The position numbers and the translations under genes were made by a program. A stretch of 64,000 bases of DNA from Zingiber officinale (taxonomy: Eukaryota > Streptophyta > Magnoliopsida > Zingiberales > Zingiberaceae): positions 29,022,202 through 29,086,201 of the forward strand of contig NC_055987.1 in NCBI RefSeq assembly GCF_018446385.1, read 5' to 3'. The notes below the pieces were generated by a model. That model searched no databases, had not been told where the DNA came from, and saw nothing but the letters and a program-made list of their open reading frames with translations. Each line of letters starts with the position of its first letter. The stretch's first letter is position 1. This document shows, one piece after another, positions 29,297 through 41,500 of this stretch.

Positions 29297-29389
29297 TGCA
29301 TTTATTTTAACTCACACTTTTAGAACACGATGTTCATTAGCCCCGTATGCGTCTTTTCGATCCTACAATTATAACAGTATGTTCCCTTA

Positions 29390-29842
29390 TCAGTGATAAA
29401 ACTCACTTTTCCCGATCTTCCACCAAGTGACTTGGTGGTAGCCCTGATATGCATCCAGTATGCATATCAGCTCGCATCCAACAGTAGAGTCTACCAGTTG
29501 GTCGATCCGGGATAGAGGGTAAAAATCCTTCGGGCATGCCTTATTTAGATCCCGGAAATCGATGCAGACTCTCCATTTGTTGTCTGGCTTGGAGACCAGC
29601 ACCACATTGGCGAGCCAGCTCAGGAATTGCACCTCCCGTATGTGGTCGGCCTCCAGAAACTTCTCAACTTCAGCGCGGATGATGACATTCTGTTCGGCGC
29701 TGAAGTCCTTCTTCCTCTGCTTCACCGGCCGAGCGTCCGGGCGGACGTGAAGTTCGTGCTGCGCTACGCTCGGCGAGACCCCTGGCAGCTCGTGGGTCGA
29801 CCAAGCGAAGACGTCACAGTTTTGCTGGAGATATCTGATCAT
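29390..29842 (-). pseudogene. Reverse transcriptase N-terminus of element E
   Basis: Motifs CDVFAWSTHELPGV, KQRKKDFSAEQNVIIRAEV, WLANVVLVSKPDNKWRVC, IDFRDLNKACPKDFYPL and the start of RT motif A, LDAYQGYHQ, are clear. A frame break follows before the YVDD region. Confidence 0.8.
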
Positions 29843-30031
29843 CTTCTCCTTCTAACTCGGCTCCAGGTCGGATGCGATGAACGTAGTGGTATCCGGTTGG
29901 ACAGGGTGGATCTTTACTTCCTCCTTTTCTTCGTAAATTAAAAAAGGTGGCTTTTCGGTTATAGCATTTACCTCAACGCGTGGTGCCTTCCGAGCAGCAT
30001 TTGCTTCAGCTCGGACCATCTCCACATAACA

Positions 30032-30589
30032 TCACCGGGCTGCTAGTTGGTCTCCGTGGACTTCTCCAACTTGATCTTCTACGGGGAATTTGACCTTTTG
30101 GCAAAAGGTGGAGACGACCGCTCGGAATTTGTTGAGAGCCGATCGCCCCAAGATCACATTGTACGCGGAGGGGGTGTTGACTACGATGAAGTTAGCAGTC
30201 CGTGTTCTTTTGAGCGGCTCCTCTCCCAACGAGATAGCTAGCCGGACCTGTCCGACCGACAAAACTTCATTACCGGTGAACCCGTAGAGGGGGGTTGTCA
30301 TCGGCAGTAACTCGGCTTGGTCGATTTGCAATTGGTCGAAGGCCTTCTGGAAGATTATGTTGACCAAGCTGCCTGTATCAATAAAGATGCGGTGAATAGT
30401 GTAATTAGCTATTACCGCTCGGATGATGAGGGTGTCATCATGTGGGACTTCGACTCCCTCGAGGTCCCTAGGTCCAAAGCTGATCTCGGGCCCGCTCGCC
30501 CTGCTCCTGACTGCAATCAACCGCATGGATCGTGAGCTGCCTTGCATGCGCCTTCCTTGCCCTGTTGGAGTCACCTCCGGTTGGTCCAC
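30032..30589 (-). pseudogene. Aspartic protease region of element E
   Basis: Contains the protease active site IHRIFIDTGSLVNII, followed by FTGNEVLSVGQVRLAISLG and YNVILGRSALNKFRAVVST, the usual flap and ILGR motifs of gypsy proteases. Stops separate it from RT. Confidence 0.78.
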
Positions 30590-30692
30590 CAGCGATGATG
30601 TTAATTTCTCCTCGGGACACGTTGCTTCTATTCTCTTCCTCCCGAGCGGATGGCCTGGGACACTCGTGTGATGCCTGAGGTTGAGTCCTAGG

Positions 30693-30878
30693 CTACTGAT
30701 GATGTTGCCGCTCGGGGGATCCTCTCTCTACACGCCGACCAGGGCTCTGGTGTCGATGTCGCCGGTCCGGCGAAGGTGATCGACAGCGATAGTTCCTTGG
30801 CGTAGGATGAGCGACTGGGGGGAGACTTCGACAATCGTGCGTGTTGTGGGTTGCTGACTGATGGAGTGAACAAAACAT
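30693..30878 (-). pseudogene. Zinc-knuckle-like segment of element E gag
   Basis: FCSLHQSATHNTHDC matches the C-x2-H / H / C pattern of Tat gag proteins. It is followed by an Arg/Ser-rich tract (RCRSPSPDRRHRHQSPGRR). It lies between the gag core and the protease. Confidence 0.6.
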
Positions 30879-30998
30879 GGGAGTCCATACCTTCCCCCTG
30901 GGCTTAGGCCGATCGACCGCTACCTGTTGAACGGCGTGCGGCCTTGCTTGCTGATGAGGCCGGGCTGCTTCCTCCCGAGGTCCTCTAGGTCGCTTCCG

Positions 30999-31556
30999 CT
31001 AGGCAGAGGCCGGTGGTTCAGATGGTGCTTCCTTCCTTCTGGCCGCCTGCGCTTCCTCTACGTTGATATACTCATTGACCTTGTGCAGCATATGGTCGTA
31101 GTCGCGAGGCGGCTTTCTGATGAACGAGCGGAAGAAATCACCATCCACAAGCTCCTGTGTGAACGCGTTCATCATAGTTTCTGAAGTGACCGTTGGGATG
31201 TCCATGGCCACCTGGTTGAAGCGCTGGTTGTAGGCTTGGAGTGGCTCCTTCGAACCTTGTTTGATGGCGAACAGATTGACGCTGGTCTTTTGGTAGCGCT
31301 TGCTGCTCGCAAAATGATGGAGGAAGACCGTTCGGAAATCTCTAAAGCTCTTAATTGATCCATCCGGCAACCTCCGGAACCAGCGTTGAGCCGAACCGGA
31401 TAACGTAGTAAGGAAAACCCTGCATTTGACCCCGTCGGTGTACTGGTGAAGAGTGGCTGCGTTATCGAACTTACCGAGATGGTCGTCCGGATCGGTCACA
31501 CCACTATACTCCCCGATCGATATTGGAGCATAATGCTTCGGGAGAGGGTCTTGCAA
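30999..31556 (-). pseudogene. Gag core of element E
   Basis: 185 residues of the Retrotrans_gag type: YSGVTDPDDHLGKF, LTTLSGSAQRWFRRLPDGSI, SFRDFRTVFLHHFASSKRY and LQAYNQRFNQVAMDI. The upstream part is broken by stops towards the PBS. Confidence 0.8.
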
Positions 31557-31982
31557 GATCGCCTCCGAGAACTAGCGATTAACCCGCTCGGGGGATGACT
31601 CCGCGCGCGGTGCCTTCCCCTTTCTGACGTCCCGTAAGGGTGCTTCATCGAACGATCCCTGGTTGGCTAGGGCCAATTCCGACGACGTTTGGAACAATGC
31701 TCAATGGAATGGAATAGGGGCGGCCGGCGCGTCCCCTGTCATGCCGGTCTGCCCCTTGTTCTGAGCCCAGGTAGAATATTGTTCTGGTCGGTCCTCCATT
31801 GCCACTCGGCCTCCAGAAACCGAGGCGGCCTGCTGCGCTATTCTATCCGCTTGAGCCTTCTGTTGTTGCTCCACCATCTTTGCGGCTCATGCCTGAATGA
31901 GTGCCTCTAGTTCCTCGGGAGAGAGCGTTACCATGAGTTGGCGTCCAGCTTCTTCCATCTTCTCAGCTCGGAACCAGGTGCG

Positions 31983-32000
31983 TTCCCACAGATGGCGCCA
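31983..32000 (-). other. Primer binding site of element E
   Basis: Minus-strand TGGCGCCATCTGTGGGAA, two or three bases inside the LTR end at 32004. It has the TGGCGCCRTCTGTGGGAA form used by Tat-type gypsy elements. Confidence 0.75.
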
Positions 32001-32003
32001 ATT

Positions 32004-32497
32004 TGATCCTGTCCGAGCGCTGAGTCGACGGACACTGGGGACATGACGCTCTCCGCTGTCTCCAACTGGTGATGTGGATCTCTGGCGAACCAGCAAAGAA
32101 GCCGAGCCGGGAAGGGGTTCCCGACAACGACCCTCCGACGCTCAAGTCAGACAACTAAGGAGAAAGGAGGCAGAGTAACTGTGGCTACAGTGATAAGAAT
32201 ATTGCATACCTCCGTCGAAGTTTGGGGTCCTTATATAGGACCCCGGAGAGGCGCGGACATGCTTCTCGATGCGTGCACGCTTCCCCAAACATACCTCTAA
32301 ATGAGTGTATTAGAAAAACATGCTTGACGTCATTCCGCAATCGTCCCAGCATATCCCTGACGTGATAGTGAAAACTTCCACCGTACTATACTCTGTTCGG
32401 TCCGGCCGCCGACCATGCTGTTTGTCGACGGCAGGCGTCTCGAGGATGATGTTACCAGCTGTCCCTTTCGTCTTTTTACGTCTCTGGTCGGTTCAGG

Positions 32498-32501
<4 letters not shown>
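32004..32501 (-). repeat. 5' LTR of element E, truncated
   Basis: Matches 22151-22652 of the 3' LTR, but stops at GTTCAGGGCC and runs straight into (AT)n. The 320 bp that would hold the CCGAGCGG words and the LTR start are missing. The TATA motif at about 32231 is kept. Confidence 0.8.

Positions 32502-32545
<44 letters not shown>
32502..32545. repeat. (AT)n microsatellite at the right edge of element E
   Basis: About 21 AT dinucleotides at the LTR truncation point. Confidence 0.85.
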
Positions 32546-32547
<2 letters not shown>

Positions 32548-33783
32548 GGTAAGTGCGTAAGAAACTACTTGAACGCCTTGTCCTTGCATCAGGGCTCGGG
32601 AGCACAGCTAACTGCTATGTGAGATCGAATTTTATCATTAAGAAACAAAAACCTTGCTTTCCGATGCAATTTGTCATGGGAATGGTAGCCTAAGTTTATT
32701 TTGATAATGAAACATAAGAATGTTTATATAGCTATTTTTTATTAAAAAAAATAGCTATTTTTTTATATCTGGCATCCAACTTATTGACTAAATCTGAAGT
32801 GGACGGTTCCACTCAATATTTTGACTACTAAGTAAATCTAAAAAGTAAGTGGCTTATTACATGCCGCCTGAGCGCCATTAGTTGTCCAAACTTCATATGC
32901 ATGCATTGTATAAGTTTTGAATCCTGATTGCTTAGGAATAACACTGTGTCTTTTGCCACCACACCATGCCACTTACCACCACATCATGCTATAGCAAATT
33001 TATAAGAAAATTTTCTTTCAAATAGGACAAGCAACTAAAGAATGTTAGACTCCTGAGCTGCCTGTTGCGAGCGTTTCCCTATTTATCCTGGTACTAGTGA
33101 AAAACTTTTATAAAACCAGACAGATCATCCCAAACTCAACGTTACCCAATTAATCATTTATTTTACCACCACACTATGCTAGGTGGAAATAGCTATTCCT
33201 TTCATAGCAATTGGCCCACATAGCTATTCTAAAAGCATTTATTACATCAAAATGATATATATTTTCTGAGTAATAGCTATATGATAAAACACATTATTTA
33301 CCTAAAAATTACGACCACACCATGCCGGGTGGAAAATAGCTATTCCTTTCATAGCAATTGGCGCATAGAGCTTATTCTAAAAGCATTTATTATATCAAAA
33401 TGATATATATTTTCGAGTAATAGCTATATGATAAAACACATTATTTACCTAAAAATTAAATGCATAACTAGGTTTCTATAACCTAAATAAACAAATAGAA
33501 CAATTTAAATAGATAGCAAAATAGTTTTGAACAACAATTACATTGTTTTAAACGAAAACTGACCACTTTAAATAAAAAAAACTTAATTCATCAGCATAAA
33601 TAACTATAACCTATTCTACAGGAATAACCCAAACAAAATTAATACAACATTCTCAGGCTAAGAACAAAAATTCCATAGTCATTTCAATGGTGGTCAAAAT
33701 GACACATTACGATAGCAGAAACTATCAGCTCAGTGTGATGTGCGTAAAACAAGGGAGTTAGAAAATAGAGTGCTTACATGAAA
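32546..33783. other. Intergenic, downstream of the COG0212 gene
   Basis: AT-rich with no genes. It holds a roughly 137-142-bp tandem duplication (33172-33450) whose copies share GGTGGAAA, TAGCTATTCCTTTCATAGC and TAATAGCTATATGATAAAAC. TAGCTATT words are scattered from 32730 on. Confidence 0.55.
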
Positions 33784-34901
33784 CTACCGGTTGCGTCTGC
33801 GTCTGCGATTGCGGGCCGCTATCGGAGGAAGCTTTTCGGAAGGCCCAGTAGGTAGCAGCTGCCCAGTCCCTTGCTCTATGCGTTTCTTCAGCTCTTGAAG
33901 AATTCGAATTTGACCCAACTTTTCTGGAGATAACTTTTCCCAATAGATTCCTTGTATGTGCAGTCACTTTTTAGAATCACATTGAAATTTGATTAGGGAA
34001 GTGAAATGGAGGAATTCAACTATGGTACCTTGTGGCTTTGGTATTTTTGTGTTGGTGTAGATGACCTGAGTTGGAGTGCAGATAATGTCAACCGGCACAT
34101 CATGAACCAAGAGCTTATCCACTGGGATATCATCATTCACCAATTGCTTATCATGAACTGGGAACATATATAAGGTTTAGTGATTGCTACTGTGGATAAA
34201 AGGATTAAAGAAGTGGCAAATCATAAAACAAATGGGAGAACTTGAGGTATGGTATAGACCGGATGTTACTATCATCGTATTGTCATCAATAGCTCCCATG
34301 TATCGCAGCATTCCATACTCAAGTTCTGCAAAGCCCTGCAGGCCAGATGACAGATTATAGCAATGAAAATATATCCTGATGACAATATTAAATGAGCATA
34401 AATTGGCAAAAGGAGGAGACTGATTGCAACAAGAAGATGGAAAACTTGCCTCGCCCTTGCCCAATCGTGCTCCAGTTCTTGGATCGACTGCAACTGAACC
34501 AATAACTAACAAATCAACTTTTATTTTTTCATCCAAGCCAATAGGACGGCCATATTTTGCAGCTCCTACAGAAGTACATGCTTCCAAAATTGACCCAGAA
34601 GGTAGTGCCTCAGATTCTAGTACAGAGAAAAAACCAGTCCTCAGTCGTGGTTGAGGAGTCAACAATTGCTTCCCACCTGCATACACGACATTACAACCTT
34701 ATTCGAGAACAGGTAGCTCTTCTGTAAAGTTTGTCATAGATGAACCAATAAAAGGATTTGGTATTTTAAACTTGGTAGATGTATTAAAATATGCACGCCT
34801 CCAATAACTCTTCACCTCCAAAAACTACAGAAAATATTACAGATAGGAACAATAAGATAATCGCGAAATGTTCCTTATTGTAACATCCAACCCAAGAAGA
34901 A

Positions 34902-34937
<36 letters not shown>

Positions 34938-37900
34938 AACGGGCTGTTTGTTATTAGAATATAGCTCGCACAAAGTACAAGATTTCAACCAGTTGGCAAG
35001 GACTTTGTCCCATACAGTGTCCAATGGTACACAGTCCACCTAGTGTGGTGCAGACATTAAAAACATGCCAATGATAGCATTCTACTCTTTATGAAATCCT
35101 ACTTGTAAGAAGTATCACTAAGGACATTGGCCTAAACAAGTAAAACTTCTGCAAATGATCAATTAGCCCATGAATGTAGTTACATAAATGAAGTGCAAAA
35201 CCATGACTAGAACATTAGCAAATTCTTTGACCTTTGTTGTATTCAAGAGAGATGGATTTTGTAAGGCTGGAAGATTTTAAAAAGTTTTAAATTCACCTGA
35301 AGAAGCATCCATCATTTGCTCCCTATGTGAGAAAACTCTTCTGGTGGAGGCATCTATTAACTTTTTTTTTTTTTTTTTTCTGGTTCTCATGCAGGACTAT
35401 AAGTGTAGAGCTATATTTCTATGGCAGGCTTTGTCTAGGATCTGAATAATGGAACTTTATGAGGAATTGAGGAAGGGTTTTCAAGTAAAGAAAAAGGATG
35501 GTCCCGTGAACATGGCTCCTGTAAGAAGCGGAGTCAAAGGAGAAATCATATACCTCAAAATAGCATCCGGTAGACACAGATAATGACACATCAAATAGTT
35601 GGAACAGGTATCTTTTAGTGCTCTTGTTGTCAATTTGTTATATTCTGATTTAATCAAGGAAAGAAATTTTAGACATTTTTAAAAATTATGAATAAACACT
35701 ACATACTACTTGTTCAAATCTTAATACAGAAGCAAAAAAGGAGCCAAAAATTAAAAAAAAAATAAAGAAAGAATTGCAATCAATGTATTGGTATATGTAT
35801 GGTCCTACTGTTTGCAGAAAAACAAAAGTTTACCTAGTAAAACCATAGCACAAAATGGAGATAATTAAAATCAGGTAACCTGTGAGTGTCAACAAGCGGA
35901 CTTGTTTCTGAGGTGAATCAGGATTGACCTTCACACATCCAGCCTTCTCAAATACATCCAACTGACCTAACTTAATTCCACAAGTACTTAAATAATTCAG
36001 AAACATCATTAACTCTATGTAACTAACAACACTTATAAATTTGAACTAGACAAAGAAGACCAAGGGGTAGAAGCATTAGAAACTTGCCAAAGGTACCTGA
36101 ATGTGACGTGCCCAACTGTTATGTAAAATTTAGAAGACTTGAAATGAAAACAAGCAAATTCTGTAGAGCCACAGTTTGAACAACTCTCCTACTAATATGG
36201 AATTGATAAAAATTAGAATAATTTATGCTTCCACTTTTCAGGGGTTATTATGTTGTATGTAGCAACTGACAATGATAATCCATGACAGAAAATGTTAAGT
36301 ATTAGAAAAAAAAAACCGCAAAAGGTCTCACTGCCACCACCATACCCATCCACGTGCACGCATTCCTTTTCTTTTCCCCCTTTCTTCTTCTCCCCATTCT
36401 TCTTTTTCTTTCTACAGCGGCGACGAACGGCAGATCAATCCCTGTTCTTCTTCTCCAAGCTTGCAACCCCTTCTCTTCTTCTTTTCTCTTCTTCAACGGC
36501 AACAAGCAACAAGCTTCCCCTTCCTTGCTGTCCTGCTTCTCGGCAGCACCGTCGGAGCTCCTCGGAGTGTGCCGGAGTTCGCCGGACCACCAGAAAAGAG
36601 GGGAAAACAAAGCCCTAGTAGCTGCCCTCTTTTCTAGCCAAGCACAGCAGCCACCGGAGCTTGCTGTGGCCTTCGCCGGAGCTATCCCAGCAGCCTTCTT
36701 TGTTTTCAACCTTCCCTAACTGTCATAGTTAGCTTTCGTTTTCTCCAACAGCAGCCTAGCTGCGGTCTAAACATGATCTACGACTCAATAATTATTTTTT
36801 ATCTCGCTATCTCGTACCATTTCACATTCCTAAATGAAATCTTTGTTCCAATCTAAATAGCCCTCCTAACTACACGTCAATTCACTCAAAGCATCAAAAT
36901 ATTCCTTCTACAGGTTACTGTGATTGCTGAAAAAAAATGACAGCAACTAAGATTGTTTCCCTTCGTCGCTGGCTGACTCAGCTAGCTCCAGCGAACTCCG
37001 GCAACTCCGGCGGTGCTGTCAAGAAAAGGACAGCAGCCCTAGCTGCTGTTCGAGAAAACGAAAGATAACTATAAAATTCGATAAATTTTCTGATTATTCT
37101 ATTAGGTGGTGCTTAGGATTTCTTCTATTATACTATTATACTGTCATGAGTGTGAGATATCGAATGGGATACCGGGAACTATATCCCTCACCGAATGAGG
37201 TACCGAGAACTATAGGCCGGGGCGTGACAGAAAAAAAGGCATAAGTTCATTAAAACAGTTAGTCCGCAACAAGTTCATTAAAACAGTTAGTCCGCAACCA
37301 GATGAACCACATTAAATGGGTTCTATCAGTACATTGATTGGTCATTACTCTTTACAATCATTTATCAGATTCTGAACCAGAGAGGCTAAAGTGTTCTCGC
37401 ATTAGTCTACAATAGAAGGCCATGATTCCAGTCTTCCACTCCGCTACAAGGTTGGCATGAAAATTGATTCGAGGACACTTACCAAAGGTTATTTTTCTCA
37501 CGTTCTTTGATTGACCCAGCGTGTCCTTTACCAGTGGCGATGGCAGGCCAATGAACATCTATCTATTCTTCAAGTGTCAATTTGTAATCTCCAGTTTGAA
37601 CTTCATTAGCCTAACTATCCACTCTGCTTGATACCTTGGACTGTGAAGTCCTCAGATACTTTTCACTGTGGTTCTACATCTGATTGGAATACAATAAATG
37701 ATGGTATATTCAGAACATTCCTCCTACCTGCTGGAGTCTATAGAGCATTCTACGAACAAACACAACTTAGGATATGTTTGAACCCTAACTATGCAGTTTC
37801 TTTGATCTCCACAAGTTGTCATCTAACCAGCCATTCTTGCATCTAAAAACAAATTTGTTTTCTTTCCACCATCAATTAGCTAACTTTTCATATCAAATTT

Positions 37901-38340
37901 TTAAAGAAATATAATTCAAAGTTGGATAAAACAGATTGTGGAAATACCCGATCAGCGGCTAGAGCCGCGCCGTCGAAATTAGGGATTCGGTGGTGGACGG
38001 GGCGAGGGTTTCGCGCGATGTTCTCTGCCTCTAAGAGATCCCACACCCTCTTCCGGATCTTCCACTTCCATGCCTTGAGATCTTCTTCGCCGGCGCCCTC
38101 TTCGGATACAACGGCCGCGACGGCGGCCATTGAAGACCGTGCCTCCGCGTCGAGGCGAATCCTCTCTGCCTCAAAGGCTTGCGGGTCGAAAGAAGAGGAG
38201 GAGGAGGCGCGCTCCGTTCCTGCGCGTGCGGCAGATGCCAACGCCCTCGGGCCGGTGATCGAGAATGGTCGGCGGATTCGAGGGGAGCCGACAGCAGTGG
38301 CAGGAGGCCACCGAGCGACGCGATGGAGAGAGAGCAGCAT
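33784..38340 (-). CDS. 5-formyltetrahydrofolate cyclo-ligase-like protein, COG0212 type
   Basis: Six exons on the minus strand: 38340-37948, 35970-35880, 34676-34450, 34335-34260, 34157-34029, 33950-33784. Phases close exactly, giving 360 residues. The N-terminus ([25 protein letters not shown]) is Ser/Arg/Ala-rich, like an organelle transit peptide. Then come [135 protein letters not shown] and [18 protein letters not shown]. This is the plant COG0212 protein, related to 5-FCL. Whether it has that activity is unclear. It ends in an Arg-rich tail (RNRRRRRNR). Intron 3 has a GC donor. It shares a promoter with SDG41. Confidence 0.88.
36290..37235. mobile_element. Probable insertion in intron 1 of the COG0212 gene
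   Basis: A GC-richer block inside an AT-rich intron, bounded by A-runs (36304-36314 and 37231-37238). It contains an inverted repeat: CTTTCGTTTTCTCCAACAGC at 36733 against its near-perfect complement at 37043-37064 (21 of 22 bases), with flanking similarity. The end has GATACCGGGAACTAT and GGTACCGAGAACTATAGGCC, a near-repeat. Its open frames (36292-36719, both strands) are low-complexity Ser/Phe or Lys/Arg text, not a known protein. The class of element is unknown. Confidence 0.4.
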
Positions 38341-38536
38341 ATCTGATGGCGACGTGGCATCAAGTGGTTGGTGACTCTGTTACTTCAAGTCCCGCGTTCC
38401 GTGAGTGGCAAACGACCGTTGGATTCCGGAGCATTGCTCATGTGTTAATCTTCGAAACAGATCGGGCATCACATTGCCGTTTCGATTGTCGCATCATATC
38501 AATCAACGGCGCAGGGGAGCTCTGATAACATCGGCA
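38341..38536. promoter_or_regulatory. Head-to-head promoter of COG0212 and SDG41
   Basis: Only 196 bp separate the two start codons, which point away from each other. Neither side shows a TATA box, as is common in bidirectional plant promoters. An in-frame ATG for SDG41 at 38405 inside it would extend that protein by 44 residues of low resemblance, so I prefer 38537. Confidence 0.65.
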
Positions 38537-41500
38537 ATGGAGATGCAAGCGCGCAAGGAGGTAGGGTTGGCGCAGGACCTGATCCCACCCCTCCCGCCGC
38601 TCGCCGCTGCCCTCCACCGTCGTTTCTTCTCCTCCCACTGCGCTGGTTGCTTTAGGCCCCTTGAATCCCCCTTCCCCTGCGCTGGCTGTCGGGGTGTCAC
38701 CCACTACTGTGACGCCTCCTGCTGCGCAGCAGACTTCCCAGCCCACTATTCCAGTGGTGAGTGTCATTTACTACGTCTCCACCATGAAGGAGACACCTCC
38801 GATATTCGTGCGGCCCTTCGCCTCCTTCGCTTCTTGGAGTCCATGGGGTCCCTCCCATCCCCTTCACTCCCCGAGAGGCCGCGCCGGGTTGCCGGATTGC
38901 TCGCCAGCGATCTTGATAAGGTGCTGGAAGAAGGAGGGGAGCTGGCGGAGAGGATTACAGAGGGAGCCACGCTGATGTCGGTCGCGAGGGATCGTGATCG
39001 ATCGCAGGTGACCGGCGGCCAGGAGGCTGTCACGACGGAGGAGGTGCTCTGGGCAGTGATAACGAACGCTGTGGAGGTGCACGTTAACGAGGTCGGCGCA
39101 CTAGGGGTCGCCGTCTTTGGGCCGGGCTTCTCTTGGTTCAACCACAGTTGCATGCCCAACGCCTGCTACAGATTCGAGTTGGCTCAGAGATCCGGTGGAT
39201 GCGGAGCATATGAGCTGGAATCGTTTCTCGTATCGCCTGCTGCAGCTGGACTGGCAACGGAATCGGTAAGTAGGACACGCTTCTCCAATTCCAAGCTGTT
39301 TTTGAAAAAAAAAAAAAATTGAATTTCTTAGATGATTTGAACTTATTGCATGTTTGTACTGTGTGGTGAGGTTTTGATGGGTGTTATGTTGGTTGCAGTT
39401 CAATGCATGGATTTCTGGTGAAAACAAATTGACCCACGGTGAATTTTTTGGTTTTATTTTGCATAAAATATGAAATTTATTTGATTCCTTTTGACAGTGC
39501 ACATCATTCAGGATTTTCTAATATTGGGCCAAGAGTAATAGTCAGGAGCATAAAGCCAATGCAAAAGGATGAGGAGGTTTGCATCACTTATATCGACTTG
39601 CTGGAACCTAAGGTATTAAGTACTGGTACTTGCTGGCTAGAAACGATAGAAGGTTCTAACCTAACTCTACTTTATTGTGTTTATTGGTGTCAATCTATTT
39701 TCGCAAAAGAGAACGTATATTGGCGCTGGTACTTGTGAGTCAGAAATGATAAAAGGTTCTAATATGACTCTTCTTTATTGGTGTTTGATGCTAATCTGTC
39801 ATTGAAGTATAATGGAAAAAATGATCCTTGTATCCACAATCCAATTTCAAGGATATTCTAATTATTTTTTTGTGTTCCTCATTTGCTTGAAACAGGATTG
39901 GCCAGGTTGACATCTCTTTTTATTAAGTTCCTCATCAAGATTCACCTTTTAGTACATCCATTGTGTTGTCTATATCAGTTTACTCATAGTTTCACATTAA
40001 CATACACTGCAAGGCATCTTTAATTTAAGCTCCCTGCATCCTTACCTAATTCACCACAGCTCTTAGAATGGCATCTTCTTTTCAAATTGATAGTAAACCT
40101 TTTGAAGTCGATATATTTTTTTCATAAGCAGTTAGGGAACCCGAAAATATTAATGCTCTTTTCTGTATGTATGATAGAACTTTATCTACACGGTATTCTA
40201 ATTTGTGCTATGAAATAATCTATTTTCTATCCAATAAAAAATTGTACTGATGGAACAAATATTATCTTAAAAACTACACTAAATGCCCTTGAATTTGAAT
40301 TACTTATCAAACTATTATTCTACTATATTTGTTCCTTTTTACATGAAACTGTGCAAATGCATGATTGAGGCCTGCATTTTTACTAAATTTTCTTCTTTTT
40401 TTCTAAATCTTTTTCTTACTGGTACAGTTTTGTAACTTTCTCAAAGTAATTTTACATCTCAGACCAAAAAGCTGACCATTTTGTTTCTAGGTTAGGAGAC
40501 ATGCTGACTTATTGGAAAAATATAGATTTGTTTGCTGCTGTGGGCGATGTAGGGTAGCATCTGAGATGTATATGGATTTTGTTCTGAATGTAAGAAACTG
40601 AACTTATGCAAGGATATTGAACTTTCATTTTGCTTTTCTCTTGTTACTTACATGAGACCAAAAAGAGTTAGCTCATATATCCACCATTACATTAGATGAA
40701 TTTATTGTTTGATCAATCATTGAGTTCGGAAACAGATAAACTCTGTCACTACCTCATTAAAGTCTGGCATGAAGAACTCCATTAGTTCTTGTACTTGTAA
40801 TCTTTTTTTTTTCTAAATCTTCACAAGTTCATAGCAATTTTAATTCTATACTTTCTTTATGGATTGTGCATTGCTTGTATATTTATACTTCTATTACCTT
40901 TCAGCTTCTTTTTAAATTTTAAACTGAGTTTTTGTTTTTGCCCTTCATCTTGACATCTTTATATAATATATCTTTTCGGCTGCAAGAGCTGAATTCAGGT
41001 TCTTTGATCTCCTAGTTGGATTTCTCTATGAATGTCATTATCCTTTTCATTCTTTTTCTTTTGTAAATTGTAAATGTTAATTTAACTTCATCAATTATGA
41101 GGCTATTGAGTGGGCCATTTGTGAGTTGGAGTCTTAAATTTTTTGAAATTTTTATCTGAAATGTTAAATTTATTTAGTGCATCACAAGCAGGAAGAAATT
41201 CATTAGCTTAGAGTGGCTAATGTTGGGGTAACTATACTGCACTATGATATGGACAGTGACCATTCCTCTTCATAAGGTTCAAGTGCCTCCTACCCTTTGC
41301 TAAATTACTTTCTAGATCCCTATAAGGAACCAACTGGGCAAGATTGTTTTTGCACCCTTTCATAAGGGGTGTCTCCACTTTTCCTTCTTAACAAGACTTT
41401 ATGGTTCACTCTGAAAATGGTGTATACCTTGATGCATGCTACAGCCTAGATTAATTATAAGAATGACCTTAACATTGATGACACTTTGAATTTAGGTTTA

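Larger units (their letters stand above)
22151..32501 (-). mobile_element. Tat/Retand-type Ty3-gypsy element E, decayed
   Basis: Minus-strand order: truncated 5' LTR (32004-32501), PBS (31983-32000), gag (30999-31556), zinc-knuckle segment (30693-30878), protease (30032-30589), RT (29390-29842), RT end plus RNase H (28499-29296), a second archaeal-type RNase H (28154-28489), integrase (26903-27964), minisatellite (26170-26693), antisense gene (23717-25963, plus), PPT and 3' LTR (22151-22972). The second RNase H, the gag C..H..H..C segment and the antisense ORF are hallmarks of the Tat lineage. Several stops, a changed YVDD box and a changed integrase motif make it inactive. Confidence 0.85.

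Noticed and set aside
36292-36719. Ser/Phe-rich and Lys/Arg-rich open frames in COG0212 intron 1
   Set aside because: Low-complexity text on both strands within an apparent insertion. No start context or domain supports a gene.
38405-38536. Upstream in-frame ATG for SDG41
   Set aside because: The added residues lack resemblance to the family, which begins with text like MEMQARKEVGLAQDL.
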